Shown: one piece after another, positions 10,311 to 20,098 of the stretch
Layout: each line of letters starts with the position of its first letter
How positions within the stretch are numbered: position 1 is the first letter of the stretch
Source of the DNA: Pseudonocardia sp. CNS-004
Lineage (GTDB): Bacteria > Actinomycetota > Actinomycetes > Mycobacteriales > Pseudonocardiaceae
NCBI GenBank assembly: GCA_001942185.1
Contig: MKJV01000079.1
Location: 124,001 to 188,000, forward strand
Direction of reading: 5' to 3'
Length of the DNA stretch: 64,000 nucleotides
Position numbers and translations under genes: made by a program
The notes under the pieces: generated by a model
Databases searched by the model: none
Seen by the model: the letters and a program-made list of their open reading frames with translations, nothing else
What the model was told of the DNA's origin: nothing

Positions 10311-10673
10311 ATGCCCGAGGGGTGCAACGTGTTCGTGTCCGGGCTCGACGCGGGCATCGACGTGGTCGGTGGCAAGTGGAAGGTGCTCATCCTCTGGGCC
10401 CTCGGTGGCGGGCCGCGGCGGTTCGGCGAGCTGCGCCGCGCGGTCGACGGCGTCAGCGAGAAGGTGCTCGCCCAGCACCTGCGGGAGCTCGAACGCGACG
10501 AGGTGGTGCGCCGCGAAGCGCACGACACCGTGCCACCCCGTGTCGAGTACTCGCTGACCCCGTCGGGAACCGCCCTGGTCGAGGCCCTGCGCCCGCTCGG
10601 CGCGTGGGGCTGCGAGCACAGGACCAGGCTGGAGGAGATCCGGGGCAGCGCGGTGTGCGCTGACGCCGGCTAG
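10311..10673 (+). CDS. HxlR-family transcriptional regulator
   Basis: 120-residue winged-helix regulator. The family signature GGKWKVLILWAL is near residue 22, followed by RRFGELRRAVDGVSEKVL and LRELERDEVV. HxlR proteins sense redox or small electrophiles and usually control a neighbouring gene, here the divergent MFS exporter. The C-terminus overlaps the end of the convergent MaoC gene by four bases. Complete. Confidence 0.88.
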   Translation: MPEGCNVFVSGLDAGIDVVGGKWKVLILWALGGGPRRFGELRRAVDGVSEKVLAQHLRELERDEVVRREAHDTVPPRVEYSLTPSGTALVEALRPLGAWGCEHRTRLEEIRGSAVCADAG

Positions 10674-11188
10674 AGCTTCGGCTCCGGACGGGCCGGCTGC
10701 TCGCCGCCGCGGGCGACGCCGTAGGAACGCTTGGGCACCATCACCTTGCGCCGGAACGTGCACACCACGGTGCCGTCCTGCTTGTAACCGCGGGTCTCCA
10801 CGTACACGACGCCTCGGTCGTCCTTGGAACGCGACTCGGTCTTGTCGAGCACCTCGGTCTCGCCGTAGATGGTGTCGCCGTGGAACGTCGGCTTGACGTG
10901 CTTGAGCGACTCGACCTCGAGGTTCGCGATCGCCTTGCCCGACACGTCGGGCACGGACATGCCGAGCAGGAGCGAGTAGACGTAGTTGCCCACCACGACG
11001 TTGCGCCCGAAGTCGGTGGTCTCGCCCGCGTAGTGCGCATCCAGGTGCAGCGGGTGGTGGTTCATCGTGAGGAGGCAGAAGAGGTGGTCGTCGTACTCGG
11101 TGACCGTTTTGCCCGGCCAGTGCTTGTACACCGCGCCGACCTCGAACTCCTCGTAATACCGGCCGAACTGCAACGCCGCCGCCTCCAT
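10670..11188 (-). CDS. MaoC-family acyl-CoA hydratase
   Basis: 172-residue hot-dog-fold hydratase. Conserved features are YYEEFEVG at the start, MNHHPLHLDAHYA and VVVGNYVYSLLLGM in the core. The closest group I recall is Rv2499c-like/itaconyl-CoA hydratases, which sit beside a CitE-like lyase and FadE19 in mycobacteria. Those two partners are present at 20.8-23.1 kb in this window, about 10 kb away. ATG at 11188. A role in leucine or itaconate degradation is inferred. Confidence 0.78.
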   Translation of the reverse strand: MEAAALQFGRYYEEFEVGAVYKHWPGKTVTEYDDHLFCLLTMNHHPLHLDAHYAGETTDFGRNVVVGNYVYSLLLGMSVPDVSGKAIANLEVESLKHVKPTFHGDTIYGETEVLDKTESRSKDDRGVVYVETRGYKQDGTVVCTFRRKVMVPKRSYGVARGGEQPARPEPKL

Positions 11189-11280
11189 CGCCGATGAGCA
11201 GGACAGGTAGGGGTAATCTAGCCCGTGGACCGGTCGTGCCCGCCGTGCGCGGACATGGCCCTGCACACACCCGTGAGGAG

Positions 11281-11346
11281 GTGAGCGCGGTGCCGACGGC
11301 ACCCGGATGCAGTAGTTGCCGCGTTCCCGACACGGTGACTGGCTGA
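11281..11346 (+). CDS. Possible 21-codon leader peptide before corA
   Basis: A GTG-started short reading frame follows a strong GAGGAG ribosome site and ends 85 bases before corA. It encodes a peptide with two close cysteines and several prolines (GCSSCRVP). An internal GTG at 11290 is an alternative start. No homology is claimed; coding is only suggested by the ribosome site. Confidence 0.25.
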   Translation: MSAVPTAPGCSSCRVPDTVTG

Positions 11347-11431
11347 CGGTCTCCCCGGTTGGGACGCGATCCGCACGCGTGCGCCCCGAGCCCTGCTCGG
11401 CGCGTCCCGATCGATCAGTAGGAGGTACGCC

Positions 11432-12525
11432 GTGCCGCCCCTGTCTGCCCTTCGCCCCACCATGCGCGCCCACCGCCAGTTGACGCGCGACACCGTCCTG
11501 TCGAACAAGCTGCGCGTCCCGATCTCCGCCTACGTGGTCGACTGCGCGGTGTACGCCGACGGCAAGCGGCTGCCCGGCCGCTGGACGCACGAGCGCGCCT
11601 TCGCCGAGGTCCGCGAGCGCGACGACGACTCGTTCGTCTGGATCGGCCTGCACGAGCCGGACGAGGAGCAGATCACCGGCATCGCCGACGTGTTCGGGCT
11701 GCACGAGCTGGCCGTCGAGGACGCCGTGCACGCCCACCAGCGCCCCAAGCTGGAGCGCTACGACGACATGCTGTTCATGGTGCTCAAGACCGTCTGCTAC
11801 CGCGGGCGCCCCGCCGACGGTGCCGAGCACGAGATCGTCGAGACCGGCGAGGTCATGGTGTTCCTCGGCCCCGACTTCGTCATCACCGTCCGCCACGGTG
11901 ACCACTCCTCGCTGCGCGACGTGCGCCGCGCCCTCGAGGACGACCCCGAGCAGCTCGCGCTGGGCCCCGCCGCCGTGCTGCACGCCATCTCCGACCACGT
12001 GGTCGACAGCTACCTCGACGTCACCGCCGCCATCGAGGACGACATCGAGGAGATGGAGACCCGGATCTTCGCGCCGCGCTCCACCGTCGACTCCGAGCAG
12101 ATCTACGTCCTCAAGCGCGAGGTGCTGGAGCTGCGGCGGGCGGTGGTCCCGCTGGCCGCTCCGGTGCGCAAGCTCACGGAGGGCTACAGCTCGCTCGTGC
12201 CGCACGACGTGCGCTCGTACTTCCGGGACGTCGACGACCACCTCGTCACGGTCACGGAGCGGATCTCGGGCTCAACGAACTGCTGACCACGCTGATCGAC
12301 GCCGCGCTCGCGAAGATCACCCTGCGGCAGAACACCGACATGCGCAAGATCACCGCGTACGTCGCGATCATCTCGGTGCCCACCATGATCGCCGGGATAT
12401 ACGGGATGAACTTCGACCACATCCCCGAGCTGCACTGGACGTTCGGGTACCCGATGGTATGGCTCGTGATCATCACCAGCTGTCTGACGCTGTTCCGGGT
12501 GTTCCGCCGCAACCAGTGGCTCTGA
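11432..12525 (+). CDS. corA: CorA magnesium/divalent cation channel (frame-broken)
   Basis: CorA-type homopentameric Mg2+ channel in the inner membrane. The large cytoplasmic domain (WIGLHEPDEEQ, AVEDAVHAHQRPKLERY) precedes two C-terminal helices with the pore signature YGMNF, then WLVIITSCLTLF. GGAGG at 11421-11425 and GTG at 11432 fit the start. One base is missing near 12272, separating the cytoplasmic part (stops at 12286) from the membrane part. Restored length about 364 residues, normal. In M. tuberculosis corA (Rv1239c) neighbours the sugABC operon, as here. Confidence 0.9.
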
Positions 12526-12527
12526 AA

Positions 12528-12584
12528 CCCGCGAGTCGCGGGCTGGATGCACGCGAGTCGCGGTCCGAGCCCACCCAGTCGCGG
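12528..12584. repeat. GCGAGTCGCGG direct and inverted repeats after corA
   Basis: CGCGAGTCGCGG occurs at 12530-12541 and 12552-12563, with a degenerate third copy (CAGTCGCGG) at 12576-12584. The first copy, CCCGCGAGTCGCGGG at 12528-12542, is self-complementary and begins just after the corA stop, so it may act as a terminator. The same core recurs at 58.0-58.1 kb. Confidence 0.6.
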
Positions 12585-12618
12585 GACACGCCACCAGGAC
12601 CTGTCCTAGCCTCGCGCC

Positions 12619-13581
12619 GTGAACGCTCGCCGTTCGGCCATCCCGTTGCGGCTGCTGAACCGGCCGCACTGGCCCGACCAGCAGCGACGTGGCGTGATGT
12701 GAAACCCGGTCTCATCCGGCCGCCGTGCAGCGCGCGCTGGAGCGGCCGACCGGCGGGTGGTACGTGATCGCCGGGAGTCGTGAGGTGCGCCCCGGCCGGG
12801 CGTTCGGGCGGGTCGTCGCGGGTCGCGAACTGGTGGCGTGGCGGGACGACGCCGGAGCGCTGCACGTCGGTCCCGGCGCCTGCCCGCACCTGGGCGCCGC
12901 GCTCTGCGACGCTCCCGTGCACGGTGGCCGGCTCGTGTGCCGGTGGCACGGCCTCGCGCTCGGCCCGGACGGCCGGCCCGGATGGCGCCCGCTGCCTGCC
13001 CACGACGACGGTGTGCTGGCCTGGGTACGACTCGACGAGGACACCCCGACCGACGTCCCGGTGCTCGGGCCGCGCCCACCTGATGGCCGGAGCGTCGCGG
13101 CCGTCGCCACCGTGATCGGCCGGTGCGAGCCGCAGGACGTGATCGCCAACCGGCTCGACCCCTGGCACGGCGCCTGGTTCCACCCCTACTCGTTCACCGC
13201 CCTTCGCGTGCTGGACGCCCCCGCCGACCACGATCGCCTTCTCGTCGAAGTGACGTTCACCGTCGGGCGCGCCTGGGTGTCCCGGTGCGCGCCGAGTTCA
13301 CCTGCCCCGACGCGCGCACGGTCACGATGCGGATCATCGACGGCGAGGGCGCGAGCTCCGTCGTCGAGACCCACGCCACGCCGTTGCGCCCCGGCCCGGA
13401 CGGCTACCCGCGCACCGCCGTCATCGAAGCAGTGGTGGCCCACTCGGACCGTCCGGGCTTCCGCCGGGCGCGACGCATCGCGCCGGCGTTGCGGCCGCTG
13501 ATGAGCGCGGCCGCGCGCCGGCTGTGGCGCGACGACATCGCCTACGCCGAGCGCCGCTACGCGCTCCGCTCCCGCCCCTGA
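12619..13581 (+). CDS. Rieske [2Fe-2S] protein with DUF5914-like C-terminal part (frame-broken)
   Basis: Iron-sulfur oxygenase-like protein. The Rieske ligands are visible: CPHLGAAL (C-x-H) and CRWHGLAL (C-x2-H). Upstream, IPLRLLNRPHWPDQQ and WRDVKPGLIR match the usual N-terminus, so GTG at 12619 is the true start. Three missing bases (two between 12690 and 12722, one near 13275) are needed to read through to 13581, giving 321 residues. Related proteins often lie near carotenoid genes with a methyltransferase; one methyltransferase is 1 kb away but no carotenoid core gene is here. Confidence 0.75.
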
Positions 13582-14471
13582 CCCTGGGCCCTCCGGCCCT
13601 GCGCCGTCAGCACGAGCGCGGTGCACAGGAGCACCCCGCCCGCGATCCCGGACGCCCCGAGCCGCTCCCCGAGCAGCACGGCCGACAGCACCGCCGCCGT
13701 GAGCGGTTCGAGCAGGGCCATCACGACGCCCACCCCCGCCGTGGCTCGGCGCAGCCCGGCGAAGTAGCAGCTGTACGCGACCGCGGTGGGCACGAGCCCG
13801 AACGCGAGCAGCAGCCCGGTCGACGCGGCCGTCGGCACGAACGCGAGCCCGGACGTCGCCATCGCGAGCGGGGCGAGCAGCACGCCGCCGAGTGTGAACC
13901 CGGCGCCGGTGGTCGTCATGGCGTCCAGGCCGGGCACGGGGCGGGCACCCAGGAGCGACATCGTCGTGAACCCGGCCGCGGCGACCAGGGCGCACCCCGC
14001 GCCGGCGAGCACCGCGGCCGTCGACGGGCCGCCGTCGGCCGGGACCCCGACGAGCAGCACGAGCCCGGCGAGGGCCGGCCCCACCGCGGCCAGGCTGCGC
14101 CGGTCGGCGCTGCGCGGCCGGAGCAGCAGGACGAGCACGGGCGACGAGCCGATCGTCACGAGCGTCGCGACGGTCACCGACGTCAGCGACACGGCCGTGA
14201 AGTACGCCGCCTGGAACAGCGCCGACAGCGCACCGACCGCGGAGATGCGCGCCCACGCGGCCCGGGATCGCGGCGGCTGCGACCCGGTGACCAGCAGGTA
14301 TCCGACGATGAGCAGGCCGCCGACGGCGAGCCGGTACGCCGCAACGGCGAGCGAGGTCAGGCCGGTGGCATCACCGAGCATTCGACCGAACAGGCCGCCG
14401 GTTCCCCAGAGGATCCCGGCGACGACGAGGAAGGAGACCCCGGAGGACGGGGCGGTACGAACTGTGGACAC
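13557..14471 (-). CDS. EamA/DMT-family transporter
   Basis: 304-residue drug/metabolite-transporter-superfamily protein with ten predicted helices in two EamA repeats. Examples are FLVVAGILWGTGGLFGRML at the start, SALFQAAYFTAVSLTSVTVA, and the second-repeat LLEPLTAAVLSAVLLGERL. GTG start at 14471. It lies downstream of the methyltransferase on the same strand. Its 3' end overlaps the convergent Rieske gene by 25 bases. Substrate unknown. Confidence 0.85.
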   Translation of the reverse strand: MSTVRTAPSSGVSFLVVAGILWGTGGLFGRMLGDATGLTSLAVAAYRLAVGGLLIVGYLLVTGSQPPRSRAAWARISAVGALSALFQAAYFTAVSLTSVTVATLVTIGSSPVLVLLLRPRSADRRSLAAVGPALAGLVLLVGVPADGGPSTAAVLAGAGCALVAAAGFTTMSLLGARPVPGLDAMTTTGAGFTLGGVLLAPLAMATSGLAFVPTAASTGLLLAFGLVPTAVAYSCYFAGLRRATAGVGVVMALLEPLTAAVLSAVLLGERLGASGIAGGVLLCTALVLTAQGRRAQGQGRERSA

Positions 14472-14575
14472 GGGTGCACGCGCTCCTGCGACGAGGGGAA
14501 GAAGGGTCGCTGAAGCGGGGCCGATCAGGCCCGGAACGATCCGCCCGGCAGGCGGGCGACGGTGAGACGGCCCCG

Positions 14576-15523
14576 CTATCCGCGGGGCGGCGGGGTGATC
14601 GGGTACATCCGGTGCACGAAGCCGACCCTACCTTCCTCGGGTCGCGGTGTCGGTAAAGGCGGGTCGGGGGCCGGGCGCGGGCGTGGTGGTCGGTCGGTCG
14701 AGGGGTCCGTGAGGTCGATGCCCTCGGCCGGAGTGGGTGCCTCCGGGTCGGCCGCCTCCTCCGCGGCGCCGGGCTCGGCGGCCATCGGGTCGGCCGGGCG
14801 TCTACCGAGGAACGTGTGCACGATGTGCTGCTGCCAGCCCGGGACGGTCTGCACCCGGATGTCCTCGAAGCCCGCGGAGGTGAGCCGCTTGCCGAGGGCC
14901 GTGATCCCGTCGAACTGGAGGGCGCTGCGCCACAGGTAGCGGTAGAGGTCGGTCGAGCCCGCACGGACGCGGGCCATGGGGATGATCACGCCCCAGCAGA
15001 CGGTGGTCCAGACGAGGCGGCTGCGCAGCGAGTCGCGCACGGAGTACTCGTGGATCGCGAGCGGGGCGCCGGGACGCAAGAGGCGGTGGAACTGGCGCAA
15101 CGCGGCGTCCCGGTGCACGAGGTTGCGCAGGAGGTAAGCGGCGAGGATGCCGTCGAACGGGCCGACGATGCCGCTCATGGCGAGGTTCTCGGCATTGCCG
15201 TGCACGAACCGCACGGTGCGCGGCCACGTCTTGCGCGTGGCCTGGGCGAGCATCTCGTGGGATGCGTCGACCGCGGTGATCTCCGCATCGGGGGCCGCGT
15301 CGAGCAGCGCGGCGGTGGAGGCGCCGGTGCCGCAGCCGACGTCGAGCAGTCGCAGGCCCGCACCCCGGTCGGGCAGGCCCATCCGTTTCGTCGTCAGTCT
15401 GAGGTGCTCGTGGTAGCCGGGATTGGCCCCGACGAGCTTGTCGTAGGTGCGTGCGTGCATGTCGAACGAGCGCGCCACCCCGCCCCGCTCGATCGGGCCC
15501 GGCTTCGGAGTCACACCTCGCAT
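14576..15523 (-). CDS. Class I SAM-dependent methyltransferase
   Basis: UbiE/Methyltransf_11-type enzyme. Motif I is LLDVGCGTGASTAALL, motif II ITAVDASHEML, and motif III LRQFHRLLRPGAPLAI. The first 260 residues are a normal enzyme; the last 55 are proline- and arginine-rich and may be an unstructured tail or the product of an undetected frame slip. The call could be a quinone or carotenoid-type methyltransferase; neighbours do not decide it. Confidence 0.8.
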   Translation of the reverse strand: MRGVTPKPGPIERGGVARSFDMHARTYDKLVGANPGYHEHLRLTTKRMGLPDRGAGLRLLDVGCGTGASTAALLDAAPDAEITAVDASHEMLAQATRKTWPRTVRFVHGNAENLAMSGIVGPFDGILAAYLLRNLVHRDAALRQFHRLLRPGAPLAIHEYSVRDSLRSRLVWTTVCWGVIIPMARVRAGSTDLYRYLWRSALQFDGITALGKRLTSAGFEDIRVQTVPGWQQHIVHTFLGRRPADPMAAEPGAAEEAADPEAPTPAEGIDLTDPSTDRPPRPRPAPDPPLPTPRPEEGRVGFVHRMYPITPPPRG

Positions 15524-15637
15524 CCTGTCTCATCCGGAGCCGCTGTCGGTTCCCCCGGCGCGCACCGATGACCCGAATGGCGGACCCTCCCCCGATGTCG
15601 GGCTAGCCCGCCGCCACCGGCGCGGGTTCGGCCGTCG

Positions 15638-16807
15638 TCAGGTTCTTCCCGCTCGCCGGTCGAAGACCTGGATCTTGCTCGTGTCGAGCCAGACGTCGAC
15701 CGGCCTCCCCTCGGCCGCGCCCGACGTCGCCGACAGGCGGGTGACCAGGGTGCCGGTGTCGCCGCCGGGCACGTCGGCGGTGCCGGCGTCGGCGGCGAGG
15801 TCGGCGAGGTCGTCGGACATCGCCTGCTCGCCCTCCACCGCGAAGTAGGCGAACTTGTCCGAACCCATCGACTCCAGCACGTCCACCTCGGCGGTGAACA
15901 CGCTGCCACGGGCCCGCTGGTGCTCCTCCAGCAGCGCGGCGTCCTCGAAGTGCTCGGGTCGGATGCCCACGATGAGCTGGCGCGGCGCATCGGCCGCCTC
16001 GAGCGACCGGCGCAGCTCGTCACCGAGCGCGAGGTCGCCGAGCCCGGTGCGGAACCGGCCGTCCTCCAGCGTGGCCGGCAGGAAGTTCATCGCGGGTGAG
16101 CCGATGAACCCGGCCACGAACAGGTTGGCGGGCTCGTCGTAGAGGTGCTGGGGCGAGCCGATCTGCTGGATCCTGCCGCCGCGCATGACGACGATCCGGT
16201 CGCCGAGGGTCATCGCCTCGGTCTGGTCGTGCGTGACGTAGACGGTGGTGGTCTGCAGCCGCTGCTGCAGCTTCGACACCATCGTGCGCATCTGGACCCG
16301 CAGCTTGGCGTCGAGGTTGGACAGCGGCTCGTCCATGAGGAACGCCTTCGGGCTGCGGACGATCGCGCGCCCCATCGCCACCCGCTGCCGCTGGCCGCCG
16401 GACATGTTGGCGGGCCTGCGGTCCAGGTGGTTGGTGAGGTCGAGGATCTGGGCAGCCTCCTCGACCTTGCGGTTGATCTCCGCCTTGTCGACCTTGGCGA
16501 GCTTGAGCGGGAAGCCCATGTTCTCCCGCACCGTCATGTGCGGGTAGAGCGCGTAGGACTGGAACACCATCGCGATGTCGCGGTCCTTCGGCGCCTTCTC
16601 GTTGACGCGCTCGCCGCCGATGCGCAGTTCGCCCTCGGTGATGTCCTCGAGCCCGGCGATCATGTTCAGTGCCGTGGACTTCCCGCAGCCGGAAGGGCCG
16701 ACCAGGATGATGAACTCGCCGTCGGCGATCTCGATGTTCGCCTCGGCGACGCCGACCGTTCCGTCGGGGTAGCGCTTGGTGATGTGGTCCAGGACGATGT
16801 CAGCCAC
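15638..16807 (-). CDS. sugC: Trehalose ABC transporter ATP-binding protein SugC
   Basis: 389-residue ATPase of the UgpC/MsmK/MalK type energising the trehalose importer. Walker A is GPSGCGKST, the signature MSGGQRQRVAMGRA, Walker B AFLMDEPLSN, then the H-loop VTHDQTEAM. The C-terminal third is a TOBE regulatory region (LIVGIRPEHFED). Last gene of lpqY-sugA-sugB-sugC, four bases after sugB. Complete and unbroken. The transporter recycles trehalose released during mycolate-type or stress metabolism in relatives. Confidence 0.88.
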   Translation of the reverse strand: MADIVLDHITKRYPDGTVGVAEANIEIADGEFIILVGPSGCGKSTALNMIAGLEDITEGELRIGGERVNEKAPKDRDIAMVFQSYALYPHMTVRENMGFPLKLAKVDKAEINRKVEEAAQILDLTNHLDRRPANMSGGQRQRVAMGRAIVRSPKAFLMDEPLSNLDAKLRVQMRTMVSKLQQRLQTTTVYVTHDQTEAMTLGDRIVVMRGGRIQQIGSPQHLYDEPANLFVAGFIGSPAMNFLPATLEDGRFRTGLGDLALGDELRRSLEAADAPRQLIVGIRPEHFEDAALLEEHQRARGSVFTAEVDVLESMGSDKFAYFAVEGEQAMSDDLADLAADAGTADVPGGDTGTLVTRLSATSGAAEGRPVDVWLDTSKIQVFDRRAGRT

Positions 16808-16811
16808 TTTC

Positions 16812-17647
16812 TCAGCCCTTCACTGCACCGGAGGTCAGGCCGGCGACGATGCGCCGCTGGAAGAAGAACACGAAGATGATGATCGGGATCGTGAGCAGCA
16901 CGGCGGCCGCCGCGATCGACCCGGTCGGTTCGGCGAACTCGCTCGCTCCCGTGAAGTTCGCGATGGCGACGGTGGCCGTCTGCGAACGCTCGGTGGAGGT
17001 GAGCGAGAGCGCGAACAGGAAGTCGTTCCAGCAGAAGATGAACACCAGGATGGCGGTGGTGAACACGCCCGGGGCGGCGAGCGGCACGATCACCGATCGG
17101 AACGCCTGCAGCGGGGTGGCGCCGTCCATCTTCGCGGCCTTCTCCAGCTCCCACGGGATCTCGCGGAAGAACGCCGAGAGCGTGTAGATCGCCAGCGGCA
17201 GCGAGAACGTGATGTAGGGCAGGATCAGGCCGGGCCACGTGTCGAACAGCCCGATGGCCCGCTCGATGTCGAACAGCGGACTGACCAGCGAGATCGGCGG
17301 GAACATCGCGATCAGCAGTGAGATGCCCACGAGCAGCCCCTTGCCGGGGAACCGCAGGCGGGCGATCGCGTACGCCGCCATCGTGCCGATCACCACGGAC
17401 AACACGGTGGCGATGATCGCGATACCGATCGAGTTGATCAGCGCGCTGGTGAACAGCGAGACCCCGAAGACCTGGGCGTAGTTCTCGAGCGTCCATTCCC
17501 GCGGATGAAGTTCCCGTCGGTGATGGTGCTCGCCGGCTTGAACGACAGGCTGAGGATCCACAGCACCGGGACGAGGGCGTAGATCAACACCAGAGTGTTG
17601 GCCACGGCCCACTTGCTCTTCGCGGCTCCGGTCGTCGCGACAGCCAT
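16812..17647 (-). CDS. sugB: Trehalose ABC transporter permease SugB (frame-broken)
   Basis: Inner-membrane permease, 278 residues after repair. N-terminus [20 protein letters not shown] is a membrane helix; the EAA loop region is [18 protein letters not shown]-terminal helices include [17 protein letters not shown]. One G is missing in a G-run near 17505 (GNFIRG then EWTLENYAQ). ATG at 17647 follows the sugA stop by one base. Confidence 0.85.
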
Positions 17648-17648
17648 G

Positions 17649-18611
17649 TCAGCCGCCTCCCCTCGGTATCGGAGCCCGGCGCGGCCGCGCCGAAGAGTCT
17701 GATGAAGATGAACGCGATCAGCGCGACGGAGATGAAGATGAGCACGCTGATCGCCGAACCGATGCCGAGGTTGAACGCCCGGAACAGGTTGTTGTAACCC
17801 AGCATCGACACCGATCCGGTGCCGTTCGAACCGCCGGTGAGGATGTAGATGTTGTCGAAGATGCGGAATGCGTCGAGCGTGCGGAACAGCAGCGCCACGA
17901 GGATCGCGGGCTTCATCATCGGCAGGATGATCTGTGTGAGCCGTTCCCACGGCCCCGCGCCGTCCACCTGGGCCGCCTTGAGCAGGTCGTCCGGCACGAG
18001 CGCAAGGCCCGCCAGCAACAGCAACGCCATGAACGGCGTGGTCTTCCAGACCTCGGCGATGATGATCAGCACGATCGACGCGGCCTGGTCGGTGAGCGGT
18101 GCGCTACCCGCGGGCAGCATGTTGGCGAGATAACCGGTCTCCGGCGTCCAGGCGAACTGCCAGCTGAACGCGGCGACGACGGTGACGATGCCGTACGGGA
18201 TCAGCACGACGGTGCGGGTCAGCCCACGGCCGACGATCGTGCGGTGCATGACCAGCGCGAGCGCGAGGCCGAGCACGAACTCGATCGCCACCGAGACCAC
18301 GGTGATCAGCAACGTGATGCCGAACGCCGACCACCAGTAGCCCGACGAGAGCACCGCCACGTAGTTCGAGAGGCCCGCGAACGCCGGTCGGCCGGGAACC
18401 GCAGGTCGTAGCGCTGCAGGGACAACCAGAGGGCGTACCCGATGGGGTAGGCCGTGACCGCGACCATGATGATCACGGCCGGGGCGCAGAGCAGGAACGC
18501 CAGCTTCCGCTCCGCTCTGGCCCCCTCCGACAGCGGAGGCTTCCCCCGGTGCTTGGGCGCGCGGGCCGAGGTCTCGCCCTCGGCGGCCGGGGCCGTGCTC
18601 GAGACGGTCAT
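17649..18611 (-). CDS. sugA: Trehalose ABC transporter permease SugA (frame-broken)
   Basis: Permease partner of SugB. The N-terminal tail leads into [20 protein letters not shown]; further helices include [20 protein letters not shown]; the EAA loop is [16 protein letters not shown]. One base is missing near 18390 (LRFP then [11 protein letters not shown]). At the 3' end the literal frame runs on past sugB's start to 17584. A second indel near 17660 would restore the TGA at 17649-17651, placed one base before the sugB ATG. Start ATG 18611 overlaps the lpqY stop (TGATG). Confidence 0.85.
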
Positions 18612-19969
18612 CAGGGCACCAGTCCTTCCGAGTTCACGGCCCGTTCGACCTCGGACGCCATGCGTGGGACGACGGTGTCCGGGTCGATCTGCGCGGGCGG
18701 GTTGAGGAGATCGGCGAGCACGATCGAGATGCTCGTGTACGCCGGGGTCTTCGGCCGCACGCTCGCGTTCTCCAGGGAGTCGCGGATGGCCTCCCACGCC
18801 GGGTACTCGGCCTGGAACGACGTGTCCTCGTACAGCTCGGACAGCGTCGGAGGCACGCCGCCCTGGGTGGCGTTGGTGAGTTGGTTCTCGCGGTTGCGCA
18901 GGCACTGAGCCGCTTCGAAGGCCAGGTCCTGGTTGCCGCCGGTGGTGCTCACACCGATGTTGAGGCCACCGATCGTGACCGTGGCGGGCTTGTCCGCGTC
19001 CACCCGCGGGTACGGCGCCCACGCGAAGACGTCCACGACGCGACGACCGGTGTCCTCGCCGGTCGGGAGGCCCTGCTCGTCGATGAACGTGCCGCCGCCA
19101 CCGCCGTCCGGTGGCGGGGTGTTGATCGAGGCGCTCACGAACGGGTAGTTGACCTGGAACGCGGCGACACCCGCCTCCATCTGCAGGCGCCCGTCGTTCT
19201 CCTGGGCCACCGAGAGCGACGGGTCGCTCGCGGGCGAGCTCGCGACCCGCTGCATGATCGACGTGGCCTTGCGCGCGGCGTCACCGTCGTCGACGAGCAC
19301 GTCACCGTCCTCGGAGACGAGCTGTCCGCCCGCGCTGGTGAGCAGCGTGTTGAACCAGACCGAGATGCCCTCGTACTGCGCGGCCTGCACCTCGATGTAG
19401 GAGGGCAGGCCCTGGTCGTGCAGCGCCTCGGACACCTGGATCATCTCGTCCCACGTCTGCGGGGGCTGCGGCGCCAGGTCCTTGCGGTACCAGAGCAGCT
19501 GGGTGTTCGTGTTGAGCGGCGCCGCCCAGAGCCGGCCCTGGTAGCGGGCGGTCTCGAGCGGGCCCTCCAGGGTGCCCTGCTCGACCGCCGCCGCCTCGGC
19601 GTCCGGCCACGGCTCGATCCAGCCCGCCTCGGCGAACTCGGCGGTCCAGGTGACGTCCAGCGCCACCAGGTCGACCTCCGGGTCGCCCGCGACGAGCCGC
19701 CGGGCGAGCTGCAACCGCTGGTCGTCGGCGGCTTTCGGCAGGGTCTGCTGGGTGACGACGTAGCGGCCGTTCGCCGCCTGCGTGCACGCCTCGGCGCCGG
19801 CCGCGTAGCCGCTGGCGTTGTCGGCGGGGGTGTAGAAGTTGAGCACCGGTGGCCCGACCGGGCCCGAGCTGCATCCGGCCGCCGCGGCGGCGACCAGGAG
19901 CCCGCAGGTCGCCGCGGCCAGCGCGCGTGCGCGGCGCCGCCGGAGTGTCGAATGGACCGGCTCCCCCAT
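18611..19969 (-). CDS. lpqY: Trehalose-binding lipoprotein LpqY
   Basis: Extracellular sugar-binding lipoprotein of the LpqY-SugABC importer, 452 residues. Signal peptide ends in a lipobox (AAAAAGC). Sequence blocks matching what I recall of M. tuberculosis LpqY include FYTPA, DQRLQLARRLVAGDPEVD, WTAEFAEAGW, NTNTQLLWYR and VTIGGLN. ATG at 19969 is preceded by GGAGAG at good spacing. First gene of the operon; a CRP-like site lies 52 bp upstream. Complete. Confidence 0.88.
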   Translation of the reverse strand: MGEPVHSTLRRRRARALAAATCGLLVAAAAAGCSSGPVGPPVLNFYTPADNASGYAAGAEACTQAANGRYVVTQQTLPKAADDQRLQLARRLVAGDPEVDLVALDVTWTAEFAEAGWIEPWPDAEAAAVEQGTLEGPLETARYQGRLWAAPLNTNTQLLWYRKDLAPQPPQTWDEMIQVSEALHDQGLPSYIEVQAAQYEGISVWFNTLLTSAGGQLVSEDGDVLVDDGDAARKATSIMQRVASSPASDPSLSVAQENDGRLQMEAGVAAFQVNYPFVSASINTPPPDGGGGGTFIDEQGLPTGEDTGRRVVDVFAWAPYPRVDADKPATVTIGGLNIGVSTTGGNQDLAFEAAQCLRNRENQLTNATQGGVPPTLSELYEDTSFQAEYPAWEAIRDSLENASVRPKTPAYTSISIVLADLLNPPAQIDPDTVVPRMASEVERAVNSEGLVP

Positions 19970-20020
19970 GCGATCTCTCCGTCCCCGATGCGCGGACGAC
20001 GAGGCGCCGTCGCCCACGGG

Positions 20021-20036
20021 TGTGATACCGATCACG
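20021..20036. promoter_or_regulatory. CRP/GlxR-like site upstream of lpqY
   Basis: TGTGA-TACCGA-TCACG matches the TGTGA-N6-TCACA consensus of Crp/GlxR regulators at nine of ten fixed positions. It lies 52 bp before the lpqY start, in the only promoter region of the operon, and suggests cAMP-linked control of trehalose uptake. Confidence 0.55.
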
Positions 20037-20098
20037 AAGTGTGTCGGTGATCAGAACCTATGCGCGCGGCGAAGTGGTCGCAATCGCTGAGAGGAGGG

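Noticed and set aside
11189..11431. M-box Mg2+ riboswitch before corA
   Set aside because: No M-box consensus segments could be found in the leader; only a short frame and weak pairing are present.
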